From Limanda limanda (taxonomy: Eukaryota > Chordata > Actinopteri > Pleuronectiformes > Pleuronectidae): a stretch of 64,000 nucleotides of DNA. The position numbers and the translations under genes are program-made. Numbering within the stretch: the stretch's first letter is position 1; each line of letters begins with the position of its first letter. Below the pieces are notes generated by a model that was not told the origin of the DNA, searched no databases, and was given only the letters and a program-made list of their open reading frames with translations. Where the stretch lies: the NCBI RefSeq assembly GCF_963576545.1, contig NC_083639.1, forward strand, positions 12,073,498 to 12,137,497. The letters are read 5' to 3'. Below, one piece after another: positions 11,801 through 25,867 of the stretch.

Positions 11801-14800
11801 ACACACAGGATAGAAAACAAAGTTATCTGTACTCGGGGACAGTCTGCTCCGATAGCAGGAGACCAAGCCTCTCAAGTGAGGGGAGTCTGGCACTTGATGA
11901 CTCAACGCAGCGTGCATGTTCTATTTTGTGTGTGATGAGATGTGATGTGTGGGTCAGAATCAGTGAAACACAATAGAGTCCTGCAGAGTGGGTGGCCACA
12001 CCCTTCCCTCACAGCTCCCCTCCATGCCCCCCCCCCCCTTCAGCCCCTCAAAATTGCATCGGTGAGATGAGATTTTAAAGGACAGGAAGGGAGAAGGCAG
12101 GGAGTGGACCTCGAGAACGAAATCCCTGAGAAAAGAAACAATAAAATAATGAATACTAAAAGAAGTAAGAGGTCTGACAGATTCTCAGCTCTAGTGGAGA
12201 AAACATGACAGGGAATGGAGAGAGAGACAGAGTGGGCAGAACTGAGCCGACTGGGGGAGGGAGTAAGAGAAACAAAATGGGGGCATGAACACAGTCTAAC
12301 AGGAGACAGATAAATACTGAGGAATCTGGAGGGAGGGAAAGCGAGAAAAGAGCAGTGGTGTGTGTAGCATTGTGTTCGGCAATGTGTTGCTGAATTATTG
12401 ACGCTGCCACCGCGCTGAAGGGCGAGAGGAGGGAGCGTTTTCACACCGTCTAATCTCCGCATCATAAACATGCCCGCACACACATGCAGAGCTGTCAGGT
12501 TGTGGCAAATATATGTGCGACGATGGTCCCTTGTGACGGCAGCCTTGAGAGTTGGGAGTGGGTCCCTTGAGAGAGAGTCTGTGGCAGGCAAGAGAGGTCA
12601 AGGGTCATGACAGACCAGAGGGAGACATGTGGCCCACACCTGTTCGGGAGTTGCCGCAGTGGACTCACGCAGACAGCTCATCGTGAATCAGGCACAAGGT
12701 AAAGTGAGATGGTCATTAAGGCAATTTAGCATAAAGCGGCTATGTGTAGTTTGAAACACTACAGAGAGGTCTCTCCTGGCTTTCCTTTGTCCCTTCCCTG
12801 CCGGTGTTTCTCTCTCTCTCCCTGGCTGCCTGGCTGTCTTCTCCGCAGAGGAAGCCTGTTTGATCTGGCGGAGTCCTGCTGTTCAGACTCTTCCTCTCCC
12901 AGACATCAGGCGTGCACTCCTCTCTCGCCCGCTGAAGGAGAAGAGCTCCCCTCCTTCCCCTTTTATCTTCCCAGTTGTTCACAGAACAGGGAAAAATCAC
13001 CTCCCCCCCCCCAGCTAGAAATCAGACACATTCTCTCTGCCTCTACCAAAGACAACACAATAATTCACGACTTCAAAATGGCCTCGATGTCGTAGTAAGG
13101 CCAGCTGTGTTGTGTGCATACGGTCCGTGTAGAATGTGAGCTATGACAGCGATGTGGTTCACTCAGAGGACAGTGGTCATCATTGTCAGCCCCCGGCAGG
13201 AGCGGGACACAATGGAGCGGGACACAGGCAGGGACCTGACTCACATACACTGAGAGCCTTCCTGGCCATTCTCAGCCACTGTTTTTGCATTTATTAACCC
13301 ATTAACTACAGTTTTTTTGTATACTTGATAGCAGTTATGCTGGGGAACTGTCTAGGGTTTAACCTACTCTCACCCAATGTCATTTAGGATTGGCTCCTTG
13401 GCTCCAGACTATTCCATCTGCTTCAAGATGCTCTGACATCCAGGAGATGAAGGTCAGACAGGAGGTAATATTTTTTATTGCATATAAGTTGGATTCTAGC
13501 TTTCACCATAAAATTAAAATAGCACCTCAACGATTCACAGAAAACAGCAAGTGCACTTGATGCAGAAGACAATACCCAGCGCATGAGCAACATGTAGAGT
13601 AGACAATGACAAATCACTGAAATTTTCACATTAAAATTTAACAATGAATGTTACACAATGAGTCCTCTCAGCCCACAGTCAGTTTGGCTGCCCAGAGTCG
13701 CCGCACAGCTGAAATCGGTAGGATTATAACAAAGTTTGCAGACCAAAGACAACTTTTTAAATCAGACATTATCACAATTGATGATGCCACCGATGACACC
13801 AGACCACAGTGATTCCTAAAACCTCTGATTCATTCTCCGACCTAGCAGTGGGACTCCGCCACTTCAGACTGGGAAACTCTCCTCCACATTCCTCAGAGGG
13901 AATACCACCGGCACATGACAAGAGTTCCACTCACATTCAGCCACTTAGCCTGCTGCTCCCACTGCAACCTTTGCACAGAGAATGGCTGTGTGTATGTGCA
14001 CATGTGTCATGGACAGCAACCTTTTAACACGCCACACTGCCCCCAGACAGAAAGATTTCACTGAGAGAAAGGGAGTGGGAGAGGCAAAATTCAGGGAAAA
14101 GGGGCGAAGAAAAGGAGTGATGGGGGCACCAGCACATGCTTGTGACACGCTGCTATGCCACAAATGTGATGAGGTGATTGATGGGAAGGGCTTTGTGCTG
14201 GAAAGGCACCCCCACCCCCTTCTGTATCCCATCTTCTTCTCTTCCTCAGCAACTTCTTCATCACCTCAATCCTCAGGGCTTGTCTCGAAGAAAGCCCACT
14301 TGGTTTATTTGACTTTCAGCTCAGCACAGGTCCAGGCAGAGCTCTACTACTTGACAAAGTGACTACACAAAGTGGAGCACACTGTATAATCTATATGGAG
14401 AGCACCCATCAACTCCACACCAACTCCTGTCCCGCATTGGGCCACTGCACAACAGGAATGTGTATGTGTGTGTGCATGTATAAGGGGAGGGATATTCCCA
14501 TTTCCACTCTGTTTGAAGCACATGGACTTAGTCGGAATGTAAAGGGGGAGGGGCAGCAGGAGGAGGGTGCAGGGGGGGGCGAGGCAAAGGCGATAATCTG
14601 AGAGGGGTATCCCACCGCACAGGCCGGGCACATGGTCCATACACTCTACAGTGGACCGAAAAGTAGAAATGCAATACTGCAAGTAGGAGTCGCTACATTA
14701 AACTTACCGCTAGCAAATATCTGAGTTAGTTCCAACAGTATATACTCCATCTTAAACTGAGCATTCAACTAGAACCCATTGTGCATGAAAATATTAGTTT

Positions 14801-14928
14801 AGTTTAGTTGTACCTCATTGATGGCTGGATTATGCAGGACAGGTTAACAGATTCCCTTGACCACACATAGTCCACAGCCCCAGGACACACTTAAACATGC
14901 ATGAGTGAAGAGAACATATCAGTATGTT

Positions 14929-14954
14929 ACACACACACACACACACACACACAC
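14929..14954. repeat. (AC)n microsatellite
   Basis: Uninterrupted AC array. Confidence 0.95.
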
Positions 14955-15489
14955 CATTGGCCCCTGGCCCTACTCAGGAAGATGCAGAAGAAGAAGAAGA
15001 AGTGAGCCAGGCGCCTGCAAATGGAAAGCAAGATAAATATCAAACCTCAGGTATGTGCAGCTGCCTCTGTAATGCTCCAGTGTCTGCTGCAGGCAAGCCA
15101 CATATCCAGGGTGGGTTCATCCATAAATGCATTCAGGAAGGTAAACAATCAAGACATGATCATACAGCCACACCCTCCAACATGTGCTGATATGACACTT
15201 AAGACAAGTGTGTACCTGTACATGATGCAGGTCCTCTGACTGTGCACGTGTTAAACACTCGTAGAACATCCATATACAATTGCTTCTCCTGGTCACCTGT
15301 CACAGAAACTAGTATCTGCAATTCTGCATAACAAGTCCCTTGCACATCACAGATTATATAGTTTCAATTTACATAAGTAAACGATTGAGATGTTTGAGTT
15401 TCAGTTCTCTGAACACACATGCACACGTGCACACAAGTAACTCCTCTGTCTTCTCCTTCCTGTTCAATGTCAAAAAACACTTAATTGAA

Positions 15490-15760
15490 CTAGAATGACA
15501 CTCAGTAGAGCGCATACCTCTGCCAAGACCCCTTAAATTCAATCAAGCTATAACAAATTGCAAAAAACTCATAGCTATCAGTCACCTAAATAAGCCAGAT
15601 TTTTTCCGTCAATATCCATAAATGATTCCTTGGAAAATCAGTGAATATAAAAAAAATCAATGTTAAAGTAACCTGGGGGCAGATCAGGGAAAAATCCCAA
15701 TTTTAGATTCACACAAGGCTTAACCCAGTTTTGAGATTCTTCAAGTTATATTCACGTCAC
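15490..15760 (+). repeat. Interspersed repeat fragment related to 8470-8890
   Basis: It shares short blocks such as TCATAGCTATCAGTCACCTA (8478 region: TCATAGATATCAGTCACATA) and a following TTTTTC.TCAA.AT block. It is partial and diverged. Confidence 0.45.
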
Positions 15761-16139
15761 TGAGTCAGATAGAATGTAGAAGGACCTTTAACCTTCCTCA
15801 ATTTTGAGCTACATGTGTCTGCACATATGCAACCCCCCCTCCTTTGATTGTACACGGCAGGGCCTCCTGTTGTCCCGCATGGCCAACAGGAGGAAGTTTG
15901 ATATGCACATCTACTTCCTGCTGATACATAACTGTCTGACAGTAACTTCAATGTAACCTCCAGCTGAGGTCAACATGTTAGGAGTGCACACACCACAGCA
16001 AACGCCCACTCGGCAAACATTTAGCAGAAATGTGTTCTGTGTGTAGAGGCTCTGCATTTGGTTTGAGTGTGAGGAGATGTGAGAGGGCAAGGGCAGGGGA
16101 AGAGGGGTTAACTCAGATATCAGAGGGTGCTTCATCCTC

Positions 16140-16141
<2 letters not shown>

Positions 16142-16205
<64 letters not shown>
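16142..16205. repeat. (TG)n microsatellite
   Basis: Uninterrupted TG array of about 64 bp. Confidence 0.97.
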
Positions 16206-16207
<2 letters not shown>

Positions 16208-16595
16208 CGTGGGAAAGAAACTACAGTATTCCCACATTCAAAGTGGTTTAAAGTAAAGCTGGGACTCAGCACTTTAAACAAGCCTCTCTGAGCCTGCATA
16301 TGTGCAGCAACAAACTCTGAGAGGGAAATGGGAGAAATCTCCACCAGGGCTGCTTTGATGCTGGGAACAACTAAAATAGAACTGGTGCATTCACATAGCA
16401 ACCAGGGGGGGGGGAAGAACACGGTGTCCTCACTCACATCCATACAGACGCAGAGAGAGAAGCTGAGAGAGGGGCTGTGTGTGAGGGTTGGAGGGATGCA
16501 GCTGAGAGGAGGTGATGAATGGCTTCATTAAAACAGCATTAGAAGAGGTGTGAACCCAAATGGTGAATGCCAGCATGCAGTGACTGCTCAGTTCC

Positions 16596-16633
<38 letters not shown>
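16596..16633. repeat. (CA)n microsatellite
   Basis: Uninterrupted CA array. Confidence 0.95.
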
Positions 16634-16634
<1 letters not shown>

Positions 16635-18099
16635 CAAACACACTTGTCACTAGTGGAATTCTCCCCTTTATACCTGCACAACCCACCCACCCCGTAAGCG
16701 CTCACTTGCTTCTCATTTACACTGTTTGATGTTGGTGCAAGTTTTAAATGGGACCTCGAGCGTTTTGCCCTAATGTCATAAATATAAAGCTTCAAAGATC
16801 AATGACAAATCAAAGTATTTTCAAGAAACAAAAACGATAACTCTGATTTTCCTTTAATCAAACTGTGCCTTTCTTCATTTCACACACACAGAGTGAGCAT
16901 ACCACCCCTGAGGGAGCGGGTGGGAGATGAGGAAACCGCAGTGACACCCAGGAAGAAAGAAAGTGGTGAAAAGGAGGACTCAAGGAGGCGGAGGATAGCA
17001 AATAAGGAGAACAGGAATGCAAGGCAAGAAAGCAACCCGGGTTGGGGGGGGATTACTCAAAGGACCAATGTCTGAGGGTTCAAAATGGAATCAAGTGAGT
17101 ACAGTGGTAACCTGATTAGCCAGAGCCTGGAGGGGAGACAAATCTACATTATGCTTTCTCATTTTCCCTCTGCTCCTCACAAACCCAGAAAAATGGGGGC
17201 AATTCAGTAACCCTAGCAACCAACTCTGCCTACGTGCAGAGAGGAGCTGCTGATGGAGGGGGAAGGAGAGAAGGAGAGAGGGAGATGGGGACTGAAAATA
17301 CAAGTGCATAATGTACGCACAAACATATTGAACTGAGCAGATGTGCCATACAGTCGAGAACGTCCTCAGGTTTCTTCCCTCTCTTTGTAACTCTCTGTCA
17401 TTCAGGTCTCCTGCTTGTTTGCCAGATCCCTCCTCCTCTCTCGTCCTTCTCCTTTTCCTTCCTCCTCCTGCCCCGCCTTCTCCCTTTCCCCTCCTTGGTC
17501 AGGCTCCTTGCTTTTTCTCCTCCTGCTCTGGCCACGTATGAGGGCTGTTCAAACACAACCTGTTTCCTCTGGTGTCCCCTGGGAGCATTATCCAACCTCT
17601 CGACTGTTGTGTTTTCTCTCCCTCCCTCCTTTCGGCCTCACTCCTATTTATTTACAGCTGGATGTCTGTTCTCCAATTGATTGTTTTACAGAGGATATGA
17701 CTATGCTTTGTTGCTGCCCTGAGTGGCTTTATATAGATTCCTCTGTTCTTTAGGACGTTCTCACCAACACACACACATCCTCTCTCTCTCTCGGCTGGTT
17801 ATGAGTCAGTGTCCGGTGGAGAAGAACCTAAATGCACGGTAAATGTGTGTGTCACATATGCTGAAATCATTAAAGTGAAGATTATTGGTTTTAGGCTGCC
17901 ATAGGAGGCGTGTAAAAAATGTGTGTGTCACATTTTATCACAACTGACAGACATCATGAGGGGCGAGAGAAACAGAGAAGGGGGGAGAAACAGAGTTTAA
18001 GACCAGCGGTTCTTTTCACAATGGTCCGATTGTTCGTAGGATGTAGGCTGAGAGAAAGAAAAAGATTGAAAAAGAGGGTGTAGGGGATTGACAGAGAGT

Positions 18100-18249
<150 letters not shown>

Positions 18250-20793
18250 TGGGCCTGAATACAGCTCTGCTTTTTACATTTTTACACACTCTCACCGGTT
18301 GCTCTGCTGTTGCTGCGTGTGTCTGCATATGTCAGATGAAGAAAGTGAAATATAAATGAGGCACCCTAACCGGGGTCATGGCCTCTGTATTAACTCTAAG
18401 CTCCAGTCACACACAGACTCACAAAGAGGTAGACAATGTGATCATATATATATCATATATTATAGTGCTGAAACGTTTAATCAGCAGCAATTTAAAGCCA
18501 CGAGAGCCAGATTTGTACCTAAAAATAGCAGATTCAAAATCCTTTTGATGGTACACTGCATTACATGACTCTGGTACACCGTGCTGGAACATCCCGACCT
18601 TCTTTACGGCATACGTCACCCACCGAAAGCCAGAACCAAAGCTAGCAGCCAGCTATAACAGACTATAGCTTTTCATTATTAGTGCGGCCATCATTGCAGA
18701 GCAGCTAAACAAACAGAAGAAGACGTTTTCGGAAAGTGTCGGAGTAGGACACCGAACAATGGCGAATATCAAAGCATGATTCACTTCTTGGAAAGAGCTA
18801 TTAGAGGTTAAAGGTTGTAGGACAGATGCCAGCCCGGTGTTGTTGTTAATGGATAAGTCGTCATTTGTGCATATTTGCTTTGTCTTGTATGTGTTCTGCC
18901 TGCTTGATGTTGGGCTGTGTGAATGAAGTTGTCCACTCACTTGTCAGAACCCAGGTAAACACATCTTGAAAGTGGTTTAGGAGGCAAGTTAGCCAAACAA
19001 TTCAAGGTGCTTTGGCTTCGGAGGTTGGTGTTTCTTCTCCATCAGTCTAACAAATGCACGTGCGTAAAGCTGTGTACATGGGTAGGCTCAGAATGCAACT
19101 AATATACAACAGCGAATTATGCATCCCACCTGTAGGGGGAGCCCTGAGTGAATCTTGTCTTGTGTAGCTTTAATGAATGATTAGTAAATATTTTAAGCAA
19201 AGGTGAACAAAACTCACATTCCACATACTGGTTTTGTAATCTTCCATTGTGGTTATTATTTATAGAAATGTTTCTCTTCTGAAGTGTATTATATCACTAT
19301 AGTAACTAGCCAAACAAATGGGGTAACACCTGCGAGCTAGCTCAGGCAGCCAACTCAAGCTACGCTGCTCCAGTCATGTGACATACGCCACGTGACATAC
19401 CTCACAGGAGGGTAAGTACTTGCTCATCACTCCCATCATACAGTATCTATATAATCAAATCATTGGGTTGTTATTAAGTTGGGTTGCCTAGGGGCCAAAC
19501 ACAAACCTGTTCTACTGTTGAAAAAACAGTGAGTTGTCTGATTGAACGGTCTGAGTGGAATGCAACAGTTATGCAAACTTATGCAAAACAACCTGCAACA
19601 GGTCTGGCAGTCTGTGTGACCGTGTATGGGCGTGTGTGTTTTGCATGAATAAGTGTGGTATCAGATTTATCGTGTTCCAAAATGTCTGTACAAGAGGCAA
19701 CACATTGACTGGACAAATCAGGTTTAGAAGGGTGCAGCCCCACTCACACACACATACACACTTCTTCAACATCAAAGCTGGAGCACCTGAAAAGAGGGAG
19801 GGGAGATCCGTTCCCAACATGCCTCAGTGCTGAAGGCCTAGGAAATTGGTGACGGCCAGAGTGTGAGGATTAACCAAGGGAAGGCTAAACATCGGTTGCC
19901 CAATCACAGCATCTGGAACATCTGGCACCAATGAACAGCAGTCATCTAGCAGCTGACCTCTGACCTTACCCCCTTTGGCTTCAATGACTGTTTTCTTCTC
20001 TTACGCATTTACTTTAATTTTTCTTCCCAACACTTAAATCTACTCCCTCATGTCTCTAACACTGGCCTTGATGAGCGGAGGGTGTCGTACAGCTGCACCG
20101 GTTCCTCTGCATGTGGTGGTGGTAGAAGCTGCAGCCATCACAGCACACATTCCTCTTTTATAACCCTCCTGTCGACTGTATACAGAATGCAGGGGTGTGG
20201 GCAGAGATGGATTAGACGGCTTGATCCAAATCGCAATAACACATTCATTGACTTGTCGCCAATGTTCTGAGTGAGTGTGCGTGTGCACTGGAAGAGGCCA
20301 ACTCAGCACTTTCAGCCTCAGAAAAATTGTGTTTTCGCTCAGGTGCCTTGGCAGTCTTGTAGTAAATCGTCAAATCAAATGGTAAAGGATGAGGAGGCAG
20401 GTGGGTAGAGGGGCACAGAAACTCCATCGTGTCTGGTGCTGACACAGCACACGCCGACTGCTACTGTTTACACACACACACACACACACACACAACTCTC
20501 TATTCTGAGAGGCAAGTGTGCTGACTGCAGAGCTGAAAATCCTCACACACCAAGCATGGCCGCATTGTGTGTGTCTGTGTGTGTGTCTGTGTGTATTATG
20601 ATTCCTTTGCAAAGACACAAAGCCATGGGCCCCAACAGGAAGCATTACACACTCCCTTTATAATCTGTGTTCCAGCCTGAGTCCTGAACTTCAGGTCCCA
20701 CACACACATCCTTCCTGAGTGATTATTTTAAGCTCTGTCTGCAATTTCATATCATCTCACAGTATAACAACATCAGAACCCGTCCTTCACCTA

Positions 20794-20952
<159 letters not shown>

Positions 20953-23900
20953 CTGGTAAACAATGGCATTGAGTGATGTGTGATTGACTGGTGGTTGTCA
21001 ATTAGACGAGGGGTGTATTGACCGAGTCCAGTGGTGCAATTATGAAGGGATTGTTAAAAGGATCACACACACAAAGCCCACAAGTAATTCTAAGTAATTC
21101 GTTTTAAGACGTCTTTCCGTATCCTTCCAACCACACAAGGCTGAAGTGAGGGCACCTGCAGCAAAGGGGTTTGTGTAACAACCACTATTACACTGCATCC
21201 ACCTTACCCCTGTTTGTCATTTCTCTAATCCTTCTCTGTGTATCATAGCTGTTTATACACAAGTTAGAGGAAATCTCAGCCAGTGTGTCACGTGACCCCT
21301 CTGCTCCTACTGATTAAATATACATTAATCAACCACAACTCACACTAACAGAATAATATAGGCCAGACACCGAGCCTCACACACACACACACACACGTGG
21401 CAGCGTGGTTACACACGTTTAGGCCGACACATGTGTCTTCGGAGAGATCCACATTGTACCTGCAGAGCTGGATAAGTTTATATGTCTGCAAAATCAAAAA
21501 AGCTTAAAAGCCATTTGACAACAGATTCTGACTTTAGTCTAAAAATCAAGAAGAGTCATTTAGCACATCATCAAATTGAATGGCCATTACACACCTCTTT
21601 GTATTTCCCTGACAACCCACAAAAACCCCATAATCAATACCTTTTAGCAGTGGCGGTAACCATTTGCAGAGGGAACTACCGATTAGCAGCTATTTAGAAG
21701 CACATCAGATGCTGAAGAGCAGAGCAAAAATGTGCTTGAAGAATGCAAAAGACTCACCTATCCCGAGTTTTGCACAAACAACATGGTGAACAATGTGATG
21801 GCAGGAAGTCGTGCATTGAGTGGATAAACATGATGGAGCCTGTGAGTAACAAAGCTCAGAGCTTTCTGGATTCAATTACACATAAATACTTTGACGTGAA
21901 AATGGCAGGTGATAAGCTCATTCCTTAACTCCATTCCAGCAGGGTGTTACCAACTGTTGTTGTTGCAACAATCCTACCCCTTTTCAAATAGGTTTCACTT
22001 TCTTTCTTATTCTCTCTTCTATCTCACTGTCAGTCACTCTGTCTGTCAGCTGACAGTGCCAAATAACTTTGCCATACCTCCTTTAAAGTTGTTTTTTTTT
22101 CTTCTGATGTGCAGGAAAGGTAGACAAAGAAAAAATTATGCAACATTTTAGGTTAAATACCATTTAGTTGCTTTTGGAAGCTGTCAATATCAGTCAGCAA
22201 GCACCTTATGAGTGTTTTTAAACTTTCAAAACATAAAGCATCAGAGTATTTGTATTAAGTGTTTTATCCACGGCTGAGCTGGAAGTACATCTGCCAAACT
22301 ACATTATTAATGATGGTAATTAGCAAACCTTAAATAACCAGGCAGTCAATTAAGTGCTTGAGTTACTTTGTCCAACCTTTGTCATTGTGAATGTTAACAT
22401 GTTAACATGCATCATGCGTCTTCCTCTCCTGCTGCAGAGCTTTCTGCACGTGAGCAATGAGAGGATTTATTTTACCCATGATGCTGCTGTGCATGTGGAC
22501 AGCCTGTTAAGACCCCTCCTACTGCCTGGTTGGAGTGGGGACATGCAGGTAAATGTGTTTCCTCAGCTCAGTGGACTGAGACAGGGAAGAAGATTATTAA
22601 AACCTTTGAAAATAAGACGGACACATGTTGGCAAAAAAAAGGGAGACAGACGTGACGTTAAGACGTCGCTTGATAATGTTGCTGCTTGATGCCCTCCATT
22701 AGAGAATCTCTAAGAGCAGTGCACGGGGTAATGACAGACTGTCTGCATCTCCCAGTGAGGGCTGGATGCCTGGAATGCCAGGGCAGGCGCACAGTGTCTA
22801 CCAACGACTCTCCACGGTTGGAAAAACCCACACCTCAAAGAGTTATGTGGAAGCACAGGTTTACCCTTTCATCTGTTCGCTCCTGATAGGGAAGGTGGTA
22901 CGTGGAAAAACATGTGGATGGGGTGAGGAAGGGAGAGATAGTCCAGCACAGCTGTTCACCAGGGAGCAGTGGAGTACCTGACAGGAGGAATCGATGCTGA
23001 GGGTCGATGGACAAACATTTGAGTCCACAGTCTGCCAAACACAGCAAAAGCTCCCAGAATGTAGCGCAGACTAAAAGCCTCACACAGGCGGCCATGCACA
23101 CACAGCCGTCTACCAGGACACTAATGTCACTGTGGTGACAGCTAGATGAGCTTGCAGATGGGCAGGTAAACAAGCGGAAGCAGTTAGGAGGAGGTGTTAG
23201 CCTGGATTCCTCTGTCCATTTGGTCAATCGACCGTTAGAATATGCCACCAAATCCAGATCACTGTGTACAAACAAGTGGCAAAGTAAACAGAAATTGGGA
23301 GTGGAGAAATATAACAAATGTAGATGCTCACATACAGGGTGCAAGGTTTCAGACACTAAACTGACCAGGATTATATGATGTGGTTTCCGTCATCAAATCT
23401 TAACTTAGGTGAATAAATATGTCCTGGAAAAATCAGTCAAGTTTCAGAAACTTGTTGAATCCACATTATGGGGCTCCACACCTTACTGCACTGTATTGTG
23501 TTGGTTTTTATGGACCCTTGATGTGTAACCATTCTGGGTATTAACACCAGATTTCCAGTTTGACAACCTAGTGATTCATACCAACTCTGTCGACAACCAC
23601 TTTGTCTCTCGCTGACTCGCTGCTCTGTCAAACACAGTCACAGGAGACAGAGGCTCTACAGGAGGAGTGGGGGGGCATGAGGTGACAATAAGGAGAAGAG
23701 GCTGGTGTCCTGTTCCTAAAGGGAAACAAGGGGCTCCAGCGCTGAAGAAGGAGGCGATGGCTGCATCCTCTTATCTAGTGATCCGGCACTGCAGCAGCAG
23801 TGGAAACATGTTGTTCAGGAGGAGGAGGGCAATATCCTGTCCTCTCTGTTTCACATCCCTACACCCCCCCCCCCCCCTCCTTCCCGCCACCTCTGTGCTT

Positions 23901-24299
23901 CCCCTCTCTCCTCCCCAGCGTAAATCGGTGAGTGTATAGGTGTGACAACAAGCACCGGGTGTCACTCTGACTGACAGTGCCCAGCTAAATATACTATGCC
24001 TGCCTAATGACAGTAACACAAACACACACACACACACACAGTAAATATCTGAACACTCATTTCCAATCACTACAATCTGCTCTCATGTTCTTGATCATCC
24101 GCAGAGGCTAGACCAATCAAGTGTCACCACTGGACAAGGCTTAGTACAAATTGATGATTTTGATGCAATCTGCACACACACACACACACCCACACACACT
24201 TGCAGCATGAACGAGCCAGCAGCACAGACACACAGGAGACAGAGGGGGAGAGAAACGCCCTGCCTTGTTCCATGTCGAAACCCCAGCCCTGTGGGTAGT

Positions 24300-24562
<263 letters not shown>

Positions 24563-25019
24563 ACCTTCACCATAAGCGTTTCTCATCTGACCATGCAGAG
24601 GCCACACTTGGACACCAGCACTGATTTCTGAGCGGGGTTTTTGTGTGTCTTCCTGTCTTTGTTGGCCATCTGCGTGGCGAGTTACAGACGAGCCATCACA
24701 CACGCTGATCGGGAGGTTCCAGATAACACCCCCCCCCCACACACCCCCCCCCAATGGGTTATCGATCCGCCACGTCCGCACAGTGACAGTTAACCTTCAT
24801 ATATGGTTAGTGAAACACAAAGGCGAGTGTGAATACAGCCTTTACGCCTGATGTGAGAGGTGAGGGTACAGGGGGGGGGGGGGCGACGTGCATTCAGTCA
24901 AGTCGGGGGAAGCACACTGTGTAGTGAGACGGGTTCATCCTGTGGATTGAGCTGCACCACATTCATCCAACATGTAACACGGAAGAGGCTTTAAAATCAA
25001 CAACAACAAAAAGTTTTAC

Positions 25020-25086
25020 CTTTAACTTGAGTTTCATATTCGGCCACTATCTCCTTGTCCTTTCGGAATTTCGCCGGAGACGTCAT
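25020..25086 (-). CDS. srgap2: srgap2 first coding exon (SLIT-ROBO Rho GTPase-activating protein 2, N-terminus only)
   Basis: Reading the minus strand from the ATG at 25086-25084 gives 22 residues beginning MTSPAKFRKDKEIVAEYETQ and ending VK. This is almost identical to the SRGAP2 N-terminus I know from mammals (substitutions such as K to R and I to V only). After Lys22 one G remains at 25020, followed by a GTAAAA donor at 25019, so the exon ends in phase 1, as expected before the Glu codon that follows in the family. The start has a G at -3. SRGAP2 is a cytoplasmic, membrane-associated protein with an N-terminal F-BAR domain, a RhoGAP domain acting on Rac1 and an SH3 domain. It controls neuronal migration, filopodia and spine maturation. 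Only the segment leading into the F-BAR domain is here. The paralogues srgap1 and srgap3 begin similarly, but the adjacent fam72a supports srgap2. Confidence 0.9.
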
Positions 25087-25441
25087 GGCTGAGTTTTTGG
25101 GGGAATCCAACCACTCGCCCTCGTGAAGAAGAAGTCAATTTTGTCTCAATCAATGAAAGAGGAGGGAAGAGGAGGAAGAGGAGGGACACGCCAACTCTGG
25201 AAAAAGAGGAGGAAAAAGAAGTAGTGATCGGGTCCAGATGAGAGGTCGCAGCGGTATTGTCTCCTCCTGCCTCAGCTCGGCTCACTCCGGGCGCATTGTG
25301 AGTTTGGCGCTGCTGCTCCTCCTGCTGCTGCTGCTGCTCCTCCTGCTGCTGCTCCTGCTCCTCCTCCTGCTTCTCCTCCTGCTGCTGCTGCTCCTGCCTG
25401 CCGCGCCTCGCCTCCTCCTCAAAACCGGTTCTGGTGCACAC
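25034..25441 (-). other. Upstream open reading frame overlapping the srgap2 start codon
   Basis: An ATG at 25441 on the minus strand opens a 135-codon frame that passes through the CAG/GAG tract, giving a Glu/Gln-rich stretch at about residues 10-45. It ends at 25034, beyond the srgap2 ATG at 25086 and in a different frame. If the transcript starts upstream of 25441 this would be an overlapping uORF likely to reduce srgap2 initiation. The peptide has no recognised family and I do not regard it as a functional protein. Confidence 0.35.
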
Positions 25442-25760
25442 AGCTCCGAGTGGAGGCCGACTCCTTCCTCCTCAAACACCTCCAGCGATCTCCTGCGAGT
25501 CGGAACCGGAACCACCAGGCGCTGCTGGTCGAGGTGCACCCATGTGGGGGGGAACAGAAACGTGCCTCGGACGGGTGTGCGTCTCGCAGCTGCCTGTCCA
25601 CAATGAGCTGCTCCCCCCGCCTCCTGCAGAGAGAGAGAGAGAGAGAGAGAGAGGAGGAACCGAGTGGAGATGGAGGGGTTGGCTGTTGGTCAGAGCCCCA
25701 GTGCGCAGGACAGGCCCGGGTGCACACATGGGGGGGGGGGGGGCTACTGAGGGCTGTAAA
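25087..25760 (-). promoter_or_regulatory. srgap2: GC-rich 5' region of srgap2 (probable 5' UTR and promoter)
   Basis: Upstream of the srgap2 ATG on the minus strand the sequence becomes clearly richer in G+C and CpG than its surroundings, mostly between about 25240 and 25760, as expected of a vertebrate CpG-type promoter and 5' UTR. It contains an imperfect trinucleotide tract (25308-25396), a (GA)n tract (25627-25653) and a G-run (25731-25743). I cannot place the transcription start. An open frame on the minus strand from 25441 to 25034 runs through this region and overlaps the srgap2 start codon in another frame. Confidence 0.6.
25308..25396 (-). repeat. Imperfect CAG/GAG (minus strand) trinucleotide repeat in the srgap2 5' region
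   Basis: On the plus strand this is a run of CTG, CTC and TCC triplets. On the transcribed minus strand it reads as CAG and GAG triplets, giving Gln/Glu-rich translation in one frame. It lies about 220-310 bp upstream of the srgap2 ATG, so it may be in the 5' UTR. The run is long and interrupted, so it is probably length-polymorphic. Confidence 0.8.
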
Positions 25761-25867
25761 CACATCAGCTGCAGACACGAGCCTGTAGCTGCAGTGCACT
25801 TTCAACAGGTTTTCATAGAAAGACAAGCAGACACTCACAACTCATCCTACATCCATCTGCAAGAGTT

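Noticed and set aside
22354..22689. 111-codon plus-strand frame preceded by CTGCAG
   Set aside because: A possible acceptor, but the peptide matches nothing I recognise and there is no partner exon.
25238..25606. Leucine-run plus-strand frame that looks like a signal peptide or transmembrane gene
   Set aside because: The leucines come from the CTG/CTC triplet tract opposite the srgap2 5' region. There is no other support.
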